From Anaerolineaceae bacterium (GTDB taxonomy: Bacteria; Chloroflexota; Anaerolineae; 4572-78): 6,844 nucleotides of DNA. The stretch spans positions 1 to 6,844 of the forward strand of contig JANTHQ010000097.1 in assembly GCA_024762375.1 (NCBI GenBank), read 5' to 3'. Below, in pieces: positions 1 through 5,802 of the stretch. The notes under the pieces were generated by a model, which worked only from the letters and a program-made list of their open reading frames with translations, searched no databases and had not been told where the DNA came from. Numbering within the stretch: the first letter of the stretch is position 1; every line of letters starts with the position of its first letter. The position numbers and the translations under genes were made by a program.

Positions 1-64
1 TAAGCCCACCAGCGCCGATGGTACTTGCGGGGCAGCCCGCTGGGAGAGTAGGTCACCGCCAATA
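1..64 (+). rRNA. rrf: 5S ribosomal RNA, 3' part only
   Basis: The first 64 bases are the 3' half of a 5S rRNA gene whose 5' part lies outside the window. The conserved core GCGCCGATGGTAC (12-24) is followed by the GCGGG/CCCGC arm and by GAGAGTAGG (44-52), all in 5S order. The 3' end is set by aligning the tail by eye to well-known bacterial 5S ends, where GAGAGTAGG is followed by about 12 bases. It could be off by a few bases. It marks the end of an rRNA operon, so the metabolic run begins directly downstream of an rrn locus. Confidence 0.93.
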
Positions 65-96
65 TCTCCCCTCTTCTTTCTTCCCGCCACCATGAC

Positions 97-124
97 AACG
101 ATTGCTTTTGCAGTCGTTTTTTTT
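97..124 (+). terminator. Rho-independent terminator of the rRNA operon
   Basis: AACGATTGC (97-105) pairs with GCAGTCGTT (110-118) over nine base pairs, one of them G-U, around a TTTT loop. An eight-T run (117-124) follows, overlapping the last two bases of the stem. It lies 33 bases after the 5S end and before the next promoter, so it most likely stops rRNA transcription and insulates the regulator gene. There is no A-run on the left side, so it looks one-directional. Confidence 0.85.
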
Positions 125-135
125 ATACCCCAAAA

Positions 136-164
136 TTGACGTCTTGCCCACTTAGATGTAAAAT
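136..164 (+). promoter_or_regulatory. Sigma70-type promoter for the gntR-led operon
   Basis: TTGACG (136-141) and TAAAAT (159-164) are separated by exactly 17 bases and each match the vegetative consensus at five of six positions. Transcription would start near 171, about 35 bases before the regulator's ATG and inside the inverted repeat at 167-197. No comparable promoter was seen in the downstream spacers, so this is the best candidate for driving the whole gene run. It is called from sequence only. Confidence 0.75.
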
Positions 165-166
165 GA

Positions 167-197
167 AGTTGTCATACAACTATACAATATGACAACT
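167..197. promoter_or_regulatory. Palindromic operator, probable GntR autoregulatory site
   Basis: AGTTGTCATA (167-176) and TATGACAACT (188-197) are perfect 10-bp inverted repeats with 11 bases between them. The left arm also begins a smaller dyad, GTTGT-CAT-ACAAC (168-180), of the TTGT-n-ACAA kind known for several GntR-family operators. The site starts three bases after the -10 box and covers the predicted start site, a position suited to repression. The transcript would begin inside the left arm, so a DNA operator is more likely than an RNA hairpin. That the adjacent GntR protein binds here is inferred from position. Confidence 0.7.
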
Positions 198-205
198 AAA
201 AAATT

Positions 206-934
206 ATGCTCAAACGAAGCCCATCATTAACGGAACAAACGAAATCCTATATCAAACAGCGCATCATCAACGATGAATTTGAAGACGGCCGCATTCCTTC
301 CGAAACCTCACTCGCTGAAGAGTTGGGCGTCAGCCGCACCACCGTTCGCGACGCACTCAGCCGGCTAGAATTGGAAGGTACCATTTACCGCAAACAGGGT
401 GCCGGTACATTCGTCAACGAAGCCAGCCTCCGCATTCGTACCCGGCTTGAGGAAATTTGGACGTATGAAGCCATGCTGCAAGCACATGGCTATACACCCT
501 CCAACGAAATTGTCCATATCCAAACCGAGCCCATCTCCCCAGAACTGGCAAAAGAGCTCGATTTACCAGCGGATGAAACAGTATTGGTTGTCAAAAAACG
601 ATTTTTTGCCGATCGCCGTCCCGTCATTTTTGTGGAAAACTTCTTGCCCACCCGATACATCCAGCAGCCATATACTGCCGAAACATTTCGCGTGCCGATG
701 TATCAGGTGATTGCAGGCCTGACACAATTCCATTTGTCATACTACCTCAGCGAAATTGTGCCACTCATCTCCACCACCGAATTGCAAAACCTGCTGGCAT
801 TAAAGCCAAATTCGGCGTTGCTTTCATTCGACGAGGTGGGTTACAATCAGGAAAATCAACCCATCCTCAAATCATATTCCTACTTTAAAGATAGCCTTCT
901 GCGGTTGCGACTGCTGCGCCGTGAAGCCATCTAA
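206..934 (+). CDS. GntR-family (HutC/UTRA type) transcriptional regulator
   Basis: This 242-residue protein has the usual HutC-subfamily length and layout. Residues ~8-72 form the winged helix-turn-helix, with the typical PSETSLAEELGVSRTTVRDAL helix pair (31-51) and the RKQGAGTFV wing (62-70). A short linker leads to a UTRA effector-binding domain (~95-235), where KKRFFADRRPVIFVENFLP (130-148) matches the strand pair around the ligand pocket. Such proteins are cytoplasmic dimers that release DNA on binding a small metabolite. The effector cannot be read from sequence; an intermediate of the downstream pathway is the natural guess. The ATG has no Shine-Dalgarno sequence, only an A-rich stretch, but it gives the complete DNA-binding domain. 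The gene looks somewhat less GC-rich than its neighbours. It is followed after 51 bases by ygeY and very likely controls it and itself through the 167-197 operator. Confidence 0.93.
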   Translation: MLKRSPSLTEQTKSYIKQRIINDEFEDGRIPSETSLAEELGVSRTTVRDALSRLELEGTIYRKQGAGTFVNEASLRIRTRLEEIWTYEAMLQAHGYTPSNEIVHIQTEPISPELAKELDLPADETVLVVKKRFFADRRPVIFVENFLPTRYIQQPYTAETFRVPMYQVIAGLTQFHLSYYLSEIVPLISTTELQNLLALKPNSALLSFDEVGYNQENQPILKSYSYFKDSLLRLRLLRREAI

Positions 935-985
935 ATATTTTCAAGTATAACCTCATATTTCATCAATGGTGAAAGGAAATGAAAA

Positions 986-2191
986 ATGATTGACCAAACA
1001 CTCGTCCAAAAAATCCAGCAGGATGTTGCAGCACAACGGGATGACATCATTAAATTTATGCGCGATATCGTCGCCATCCCTAGCATGGATGGACAATTGA
1101 AAGAAGTTGGCGAGCGAATCGCTGCGGAAATGAAAAAATTTGGCTTCGATGAAGTCCGTTTCGACAAAATGGGCAACATCATGGGGCGCATGGGGAACGG
1201 CTCAAAAGTGATGGTGTACGATAGCCACATCGACACCGTCGGCATCGGCGACCCCGACGCGTGGGAATGGGACCCATTCAAAGGCAAAGTGGAAGACGGC
1301 GTGCTTTATGCACGCGGTGCATGCGACGAAAAAGGCTCCACGCCCGGCATGGTGTATGGCATCGCCCTGGCGAAAAAATACGGTTTGCTGGATGACATCA
1401 CCGTGTGGTATTTCGGCAATATGGAAGAATGGTGCGACGGCATCGCCCCCAACACCTTTGTGGAAGTTGACCCCGGCATCAAACCCGATTTTGTGGTCAT
1501 CGGCGAGCCGACCAAAATGAATGTCTATCGTGGGCACAAAGGGCGGCTGGAAATGAAAGTGACCGCCAAAGGGAAAAGCGCCCACGCCGCATCGAACCAC
1601 TTGGGCGATAATGCCATCTACAAAATGCTGCCGGTCATCGAAGGCATTTCCAAATTGGAACCGAAATTGGGCGACCACGAATTTTTGGGACACGGGAAAA
1701 TCACCGTTTCCGATATGGAAGTAAAAACGCCGTCCATCAATGCCGTGCCCGATGAATGCACCATCTATATTGACCGCCGTATGACCTTTGGCGAAACAAA
1801 AGAAGAAGTCATCGCGCAGGTGGAAGCGCTCATCCCGCCCGAACATAAGAACGACATTAAAGTGGAAGAACTGTATTACGAAGAACCGAGTTACACCGGT
1901 TTCGTCTTCCCGGTAGATAAATATTTTCCCGCATGGGCGTTTGAAGAAGACCATCCCTTTGTGGCGGCGGCAAAAGCCACCCGCGAAGCCATCGGTTTTG
2001 AACCGAAACCCGCCGGAAAATGGAATTTTTCCACGAACGGCATCTACTGGGCAGGCAAAGCCGGTATTCCGTCCATCGGTTTCGGCCCCGGCGATGAAGA
2101 AACTGCCCACACCGTTCTCGATTCAGTGAAATTGGATGATGTGGTCAAAGCCACCGAATTTTACGCCCTGCTCCCGGCGTTTTTGAAGTAA
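986..2191 (+). CDS. ygeY: YgeY-type M20 family metallohydrolase
   Basis: This 401-residue cytoplasmic di-zinc hydrolase belongs to the M20 peptidase/deacetylase/carbamoylase superfamily, in the YgeY subgroup linked to selenium metabolism. Visible catalytic residues are H81 and D83 (SHIDT), bridging D114 (CDEKG), general base E147 and ligand E148 (MEEWCDG), E174 (GEPT) and H375 (AHT). H200 (SAH) sits in the lid/dimerization domain (~180-300). YgeY-like stretches are RRMTFGET (264-271), YFPAWAFEEDH (313-323) and WNFSTNG (346-352). The length is close to E. coli YgeY (~403). AGGA (974-977) lies eight bases before the ATG. M20 enzymes cleave amide or ureido bonds; the true substrate of YgeY is not well established, so the expected role here is freeing an amino acid or carbamoyl-amino acid for the next enzymes. 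No in-frame TGA indicates selenocysteine. ArgE/DapE-like activity is an alternative, but the locus argues for YgeY. Confidence 0.88.
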   Translation: MIDQTLVQKIQQDVAAQRDDIIKFMRDIVAIPSMDGQLKEVGERIAAEMKKFGFDEVRFDKMGNIMGRMGNGSKVMVYDSHIDTVGIGDPDAWEWDPFKGKVEDGVLYARGACDEKGSTPGMVYGIALAKKYGLLDDITVWYFGNMEEWCDGIAPNTFVEVDPGIKPDFVVIGEPTKMNVYRGHKGRLEMKVTAKGKSAHAASNHLGDNAIYKMLPVIEGISKLEPKLGDHEFLGHGKITVSDMEVKTPSINAVPDECTIYIDRRMTFGETKEEVIAQVEALIPPEHKNDIKVEELYYEEPSYTGFVFPVDKYFPAWAFEEDHPFVAAAKATREAIGFEPKPAGKWNFSTNGIYWAGKAGIPSIGFGPGDEETAHTVLDSVKLDDVVKATEFYALLPAFLK

Positions 2192-2196
2192 ATAGC

Positions 2197-2259
2197 GATT
2201 GGAGATTGGCGATTGGTTATTGAACGAGTTGCCAATCTCCAACAACCAATAACCAATCT
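2197..2259. repeat. Heptamer array with interleaved inverted repeats
   Basis: The ygeY-ygeW spacer is largely made of 7-bp units. GATTGGA, GATTGGC, GATTGGT and a decayed fourth unit (2197-2224) are followed by the complementary type CCAATCT, CCAACAA, CCAATAA, CCAATCT (2232-2259) in perfect phase. This yields two perfect 12-bp inverted repeats: 2199-2210 with 2231-2242, and 2211-2222 with 2247-2258. They interleave (A-B-A'-B'), with no bases between A and B. Both stems cannot easily form at once, so they are alternatives. The ygeW ribosome-binding site lies just downstream. Heptameric intergenic repeats are known from cyanobacteria; any function here is unknown. Confidence 0.85.
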
Positions 2260-2284
2260 CTAAAAGAACGAAAGGAAATTTCTC

Positions 2285-3259
2285 ATGCAAACTTTTTTAC
2301 ATGGTAAAGACCTGATTACCACCCAAGAATGGACAAAAGACGAACTCGATACCGTGCTGGATGTTGCCTTCGAGTTGAAACGCGCCCGCGCACTGGGGAT
2401 TCCCCACGCCCATCTGCGCGACAAAACGCTGGCGCTCCTTTTCTTTTTCTCCAGCACCCGCACCCGCTCCAGTTTCGAGTCCGGAATGGCGCAACTCGGC
2501 GGGCACGCCGCATTCATCGACCACTCCACCACCCAAATCAGCCATGGCGACACCGCCACCGAAATCGGCGAAATTTTCGGGCGCTATTATGATGGCATTG
2601 CCATCCGCAACGTGGACTGGGGCATCGGCAACAAATATATGCGCGATGTCGCTGCTGCCAGCCGCGCCCCGCTGCTGAACATGCAGTGCGAAATTTACCA
2701 CCCCTTCCAAATTCTGGCTGACCTGATGACCATCATCGAGAAAAAAGGCGACCCGCGCGGCAAAACCATCACCGTCAGTTGGGCGTATGCGTCCAGTTAT
2801 CTGAAGCCCATCAGTGTGCCGCAAAGTCTCATTCTGCTGATGACCCGTTTCGGTATGAATGTGCGGCTGGTGCATCCGCCAGAGTACAAATTGATGCCGG
2901 ATATCGTCGAGCAGGCAAAAGAAAACGCAAAACGCGCCAAAACCAGTTTCGAAATCATGGACGATTTTGATGCCGGCATGAAAGATTCGGATGTGATTTA
3001 CGCCAAAAGTTGGGGGCCACTGTTGGTAACGGACGATGATGCCGAAGGCAAACGCATTAACGATAAATATCAGGATTGGATTACTGACGAACGCCGAATA
3101 AATATGGCGAAAGACAATGCGATTTACATGCATCCTCTGCCCGCCGACCGTAACATCGAAGTGACCGATGGTGTGATTGACGGCCCGCATTCGGTCGTGT
3201 TCGACCAAGCCGAAAACCGCTTGCACGTGCAAAAAGCGGTCATGGCGTTGACAATGTAA
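2285..3259 (+). CDS. ygeW: YgeW-type knotted carbamoyltransferase
   Basis: This is a 324-residue aspartate/ornithine carbamoyltransferase-family protein. The carbamoyl-phosphate site is shown by STRTR (57-61), HPFQILAD (139-146) and HPLPADR (283-289). The N-terminal domain covers ~1-150, the amino-acid-binding domain ~160-310. The stretch WAYASSYLKPISVPQS (166-181) then LMTRFGM (185-191) closely resembles the proline-containing loop region of E. coli YgeW, which marks the trefoil-knotted branch. The protein is shorter than E. coli YgeW (~396 by memory), chiefly at the N-terminus and before the last motif. It carries HPLP where E. coli YgeW, like ornithine enzymes, has HCLP. AAAGGA (2271-2276) is eight bases before the ATG. 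Next to a carbamate kinase it probably works in the catabolic direction, making carbamoyl phosphate from a carbamoylated amino compound. The substrate is not determined. Biosynthetic ornithine or aspartate transcarbamylase is less likely given the neighbours. Confidence 0.88.
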   Translation: MQTFLHGKDLITTQEWTKDELDTVLDVAFELKRARALGIPHAHLRDKTLALLFFFSSTRTRSSFESGMAQLGGHAAFIDHSTTQISHGDTATEIGEIFGRYYDGIAIRNVDWGIGNKYMRDVAAASRAPLLNMQCEIYHPFQILADLMTIIEKKGDPRGKTITVSWAYASSYLKPISVPQSLILLMTRFGMNVRLVHPPEYKLMPDIVEQAKENAKRAKTSFEIMDDFDAGMKDSDVIYAKSWGPLLVTDDDAEGKRINDKYQDWITDERRINMAKDNAIYMHPLPADRNIEVTDGVIDGPHSVVFDQAENRLHVQKAVMALTM

Positions 3260-3272
3260 AAAATAGGGTTAT

Positions 3273-3329
3273 GGAGCAAGAAGCATAGCGTCGGGGCAAG
3301 CCTTCTCCCCTCACTTCTTTTCTTGCTCC
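3273..3329. repeat. Long intergenic hairpin between ygeW and arcC
   Basis: GGAGCAAGAA (3273-3282) is the exact reverse complement of TTCTTGCTCC (3320-3329). Inside lies a short GGGG (3293-3296)/CCCC (3307-3310) pairing. The stem starts 13 bases after the ygeW stop and ends 39 bases before the arcC ATG. No T-run follows, so it is not a standard terminator. It could stabilise the upstream mRNA or simply be a repeat-derived spacer like the other two in this run. Confidence 0.6.
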
Positions 3330-3368
3330 TGATTTCTGAAAAAAGTACAAAGGAGTACCGGAGACAAC

Positions 3369-4316
3369 ATGAGCAACAAGTTGGCAGTCATCGCTATTGG
3401 TGGCAATTCACTCATCAAAGATAAAAAACATAAAACTGTTGAAGACCAGTACCGCGCCGCGGGGGAAACCTGCAAACATATTGTAGATTTGATGCAGGAG
3501 GGCTGGAATGTCGCTATTGGGCACGGCAACGGGCCACAGGTGGGCTTCATTCTGCGACGCTCGGAATTGGCGGCGCACGAATTGCACGAAGTGCCGCTGG
3601 ATGTGTGCGGCGCGGACACGCAGGGCGCAATCGGGTATGCGTTGCAGCAGAACCTGCGCAACGAGTTTCGGCGGTTGGGTATGGACAAACGCGCTGTGAC
3701 GGTTGTCACGCAGGTAGAAGTGTCGGCGGATGACCCGGCGTTCAAAAATCCCACCAAACCCATCGGCTCGTTTATGGATGAAGAAACCGCACTTCGCCGC
3801 AAAGAGCGCGATGGCTGGGATGTGGTGGAAGACGCCGGTCGCGGTTGGCGGCGGGTGGTTGCTTCGCCATTGCCCAAACGCATCGTGGAAGAAGATGCCG
3901 TCAAAACACTGATTGACGCCGGGATGGTGGTTATCACCGTGGGCGGCGGCGGCATCCCCGTGGTGGCAGATGAAAACGGCGACCTGAAAGGCGTCGCCGC
4001 GGTGATTGACAAAGATTTCGCGTCATCACTGCTGGCAACCCGCATCGGCGCAGATGTGTTCATCATCAGCACCGCCGTGGAAAAAGTCGCGCTCAATTTC
4101 GGCAAACCGAACGAAAAATGGCTCGACCGCATGACGCTGGCGGAAGCAAAACAATATTTGGCGGAAGGAATCCATTTCGCCAAAGGGAGCATGGCACCGA
4201 AAATTCAGGCAGTCATCAACTTTTTGGAAGCCGGCGGCGAAAAAGCCATCATCACCAACCCCGAAAATCTGGGGCGCGCCGTCCGCGGCGAAACGGGCAC
4301 GCACATCGTCAAATAG
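3369..4316 (+). CDS. arcC: Carbamate kinase
   Basis: This 315-residue protein is the normal length for carbamate kinase of the amino-acid-kinase fold and is cytoplasmic. It catalyses carbamoyl phosphate + ADP = carbamate + ATP; carbamate then decays to NH3 and CO2. Motifs in order are AIGGNSL (9-15), HGNGPQVG (52-59), KPIG (130-133), DAGRGWRRVVASP (155-167), GGGGIPV (192-198), DKDFASSLLA (214-223) and FAKGSMAPK (270-278). GGAG (3360-3363) is five bases before the ATG; a stronger AAAGGAG (3349-3355) sits farther off at 13 bases. Placed directly after the carbamoyltransferase, it would bank the energy of the carbamoyl group as ATP. It corresponds to E. coli yqeA in position; arcC is the general family symbol. 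No arginine deiminase gene is visible, so this is not a standard arc operon. Confidence 0.95.
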   Translation: MSNKLAVIAIGGNSLIKDKKHKTVEDQYRAAGETCKHIVDLMQEGWNVAIGHGNGPQVGFILRRSELAAHELHEVPLDVCGADTQGAIGYALQQNLRNEFRRLGMDKRAVTVVTQVEVSADDPAFKNPTKPIGSFMDEETALRRKERDGWDVVEDAGRGWRRVVASPLPKRIVEEDAVKTLIDAGMVVITVGGGGIPVVADENGDLKGVAAVIDKDFASSLLATRIGADVFIISTAVEKVALNFGKPNEKWLDRMTLAEAKQYLAEGIHFAKGSMAPKIQAVINFLEAGGEKAIITNPENLGRAVRGETGTHIVK

Positions 4317-4424
4317 TGAAAAATGAAAAATGAAAAATGAAAAGTGAAAGTGATTAAAATTATTGCGGGACGCATCGCGCCAAAACAGTTCCCATTATTC
4401 ACTATTCGTTCTTCACTTTTCATT
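4312..4424. repeat. A/T-rich heptamer array with interleaved inverted repeats
   Basis: Starting inside the arcC stop region, TGAAAAA is repeated three times (4317-4337), followed by TGAAAAG (4338-4344) and a decayed unit. The right half consists of in-phase heptamers CATTATT, CACTATT, CGTTCTT, CACTTTT, CATTAAA (4393-4427), which are complementary in type. Pairings are 4312-4325 with 4393-4406 (13 of 14) and 4336-4348 with 4412-4424 (13 of 13). This gives the same A-B-A'-B' order as in the spacer before ygeW, though with different heptamers. The first arm overlaps the last arcC codons. The middle (4352-4392) shows nothing clear. Function is unknown. Confidence 0.8.
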
Positions 4425-4433
4425 AAAAAGAAA

Positions 4434-4464
4434 AACCAATAACCAATCTCAAATTACTAATTAC
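4434..4464. repeat. Second copy of the 17-bp spacer repeat plus further heptamers
   Basis: AACCAATAACCAATCTC (4434-4450) is an exact copy of 2244-2260. It is followed by AAATTAC and TAATTAC (4451-4464), again 7-bp units. Both copies stand just upstream of a start codon: 24 bases before ygeW and 15 bases before the PLP gene. Here the repeat occupies the place where a ribosome-binding site would be expected. Confidence 0.85.
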
Positions 4465-4465
4465 C

Positions 4466-5734
4466 ATGATAAACCACATTCTCAACCTGAAATGCACCAT
4501 CTGCGGCGCGGAATATCAACCCGATGAAGTGGATTACGTTTGTCCGCATCACGGCAACGAAGGCATTTTGGATGTGCAGTACGATTACGATGCCATCGCC
4601 ACCCGCATTTCACCCGAAACCCTGCGCCACAATCCCGACCCGACCATCTGGCGGTACAAACCGCTGCTGCCCGTCGAACCCGAATCGCCCGTGCCGCCGC
4701 TATCGGTGGGCGGCACGCCACTTTATCACACCCCAAAACTGGCAGCGGAGCTCGGTTTGTGGCATCTGTGGGTGAAAGATGACGGTCGCCAGCCGACGGC
4801 ATCCTTTAAAGACCGTGCCAGCGCCATCGCCGTGGTGAAAGCTCATGAAAAAGGCGCGGCGGTCATCACCACTGCCAGCACGGGGAACGCCGCCGCCGCT
4901 CTCAGCGGGTTGAGCGCCAGCGTCGGGCAGAAAAACGTCATTTTCGTGCCGGAATCTGCCCCACAGGCGAAAATCGCGCAGTTGCTCACGTTCGGTTCCA
5001 CGGTAATGCTGGTGCAGGGCTCGTATGATGACGCTTTCGACCTGTGCATGCTCGCCGCCGATGAATATGGTTGGTACAATCGCAACACGGGTTACAATCC
5101 GTATATGAGCGAAGGCAAAAAAACCGCCGCGTTTGAAATTTGCGAGCAGTTGAATTGGCAAGCACCCGACCGCATTTTTGTCAGTGTTGGCGATGGCTGC
5201 ATCATCAGTGGGATTCACAAAGGGTTGAAAGACCTGCTGGCGCTCGGTTGGATTGACCGCATGCCCAAACTGATGGGCGTGCAAGCCGCCGGCAGCGATT
5301 TTCTGTATCAGGCGTGGCGCAACGGCGAAGATGTGTTGACCAAAAAGCCCATCGCCGCGCACACTGTCGCCGACAGCATCAGCGCGGGTTTGCCCCGTGA
5401 CCGCATCAAAGCGATGCGCGCCGTCACCGAAACGGGCGGAGCGTTCATCCGCGTCAGCGATGACGAAATTCTGCGCGCTATTCCGCAGTTGGCGCGGGGC
5501 AGTGGCGTTTTCGCCGAACCGGCAGGCGCGGCGGCATTCGCCGGGTTGGTTGCCGCCGTGCGCGACGGGCTCGTCGCTGCCGATGAACGCATCGTGGTGC
5601 TGAATACCGGCAACGGGCTGAAAGATGTCGCCAGTGCGATGAAAGCCGTGGAAACCATCGGCACACAAGCGTATCATGTCGCCCCAAATTTAGAGTCAGT
5701 TGCAAGAATTATGGAACAGGGAGTTAATGCATAA
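4466..5734 (+). CDS. Threonine-synthase-like PLP enzyme with N-terminal zinc ribbon
   Basis: This 422-residue fold-type II PLP enzyme is probably cytoplasmic. C10-x2-C13 and C26-x2-H29 form a short zinc-ribbon-like N-terminus, seen in a branch of threonine-synthase-like proteins. The catalytic domain follows: TASFKDR with Schiff-base lysine K115, cofactor-binding TASTGNAAA (136-144), the glycine-rich phosphate loop VGDGCIISG (241-249), and NTGNGLKD (380-387), where threonine synthases usually have TGHGLKD. The ATG lacks any Shine-Dalgarno sequence, but no alternative start exists between the upstream in-frame stop (4424-4426) and 4466, and this start keeps the zinc ribbon whole. No threonine-pathway gene is nearby. 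In the E. coli locus the comparable place is held by YgeX, diaminopropionate ammonia-lyase, whose sequence this does not resemble. A beta-elimination or ammonia-lyase role on the amino acid released by the pathway is inferred; true threonine synthase remains possible. Confidence 0.85.
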   Translation: MINHILNLKCTICGAEYQPDEVDYVCPHHGNEGILDVQYDYDAIATRISPETLRHNPDPTIWRYKPLLPVEPESPVPPLSVGGTPLYHTPKLAAELGLWHLWVKDDGRQPTASFKDRASAIAVVKAHEKGAAVITTASTGNAAAALSGLSASVGQKNVIFVPESAPQAKIAQLLTFGSTVMLVQGSYDDAFDLCMLAADEYGWYNRNTGYNPYMSEGKKTAAFEICEQLNWQAPDRIFVSVGDGCIISGIHKGLKDLLALGWIDRMPKLMGVQAAGSDFLYQAWRNGEDVLTKKPIAAHTVADSISAGLPRDRIKAMRAVTETGGAFIRVSDDEILRAIPQLARGSGVFAEPAGAAAFAGLVAAVRDGLVAADERIVVLNTGNGLKDVASAMKAVETIGTQAYHVAPNLESVARIMEQGVNA

Positions 5735-5743
5735 CCGACGTAA

Positions 5744-5763
5744 GGGCACGCCGCATCGTGCCC
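5744..5763. repeat. GC-rich REP-like hairpin
   Basis: GGGCACG (5744-5750) and CGTGCCC (5757-5763) form a perfect 7-bp stem with a CCGCAT loop. It starts nine bases after the preceding stop codon. The following sequence is C-rich rather than a T-run, so it is unlikely to terminate transcription by itself. It resembles dispersed GC-rich palindromes common in some Chloroflexota genomes, from memory only. It may protect the upstream transcript from 3' decay. Confidence 0.65.
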
Positions 5764-5802
5764 CCACCATTCGCCCCCTCCCTTTCAAAACAAGGAGAAA
5801 AT

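Noticed and set aside
905..937. Internal promoter before ygeY (TTGCGA with TAAATA)
   Set aside because: The spacing is about 21 bases and both boxes are weak; the upstream promoter explains transcription better.
958..974. Small hairpin TTTCA...TGAAA before ygeY
   Set aside because: Only five mostly A/T pairs; expected by chance.
1202..2110. Long minus-strand open frame over ygeY
   Set aside because: It is antisense to a gene with intact catalytic motifs. Its translation is rich in Phe, His and Gly with no recognisable domain, which is typical of a mirror of GC-biased codons.
986..2191. Possible selenoprotein, since YgeY is linked to selenium metabolism
   Set aside because: The frame has no internal TGA and no candidate SECIS hairpin; C113 and C150 are ordinary cysteines.
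2197..2259. CRISPR array or true H-type pseudoknot
   Set aside because: The units are 7 bp without spacers, so it is no CRISPR. With no bases between the first two arms, two 12-bp stems could hardly coexist as a pseudoknot.
2297..3232. Long minus-strand open frame over ygeW
   Set aside because: It is a shadow of a confirmed carbamoyltransferase; no family motif and no ribosome-binding site.
3311..4192. Minus-strand open frame over arcC, rich in Ser and Thr
   Set aside because: It is antisense to the carbamate kinase, low in complexity and without motifs. It extends into the repeat spacer only because no stop happens to occur.
4700..5677. Minus-strand open frame over the threonine-synthase-like gene
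   Set aside because: It is the mirror of a well-supported PLP enzyme; no domain is recognisable.
5744..5763. Terminator between the two PLP genes
   Set aside because: No T-run follows the stem, and the next gene has a strong ribosome-binding site but no clear promoter of its own, which favours continued transcription.
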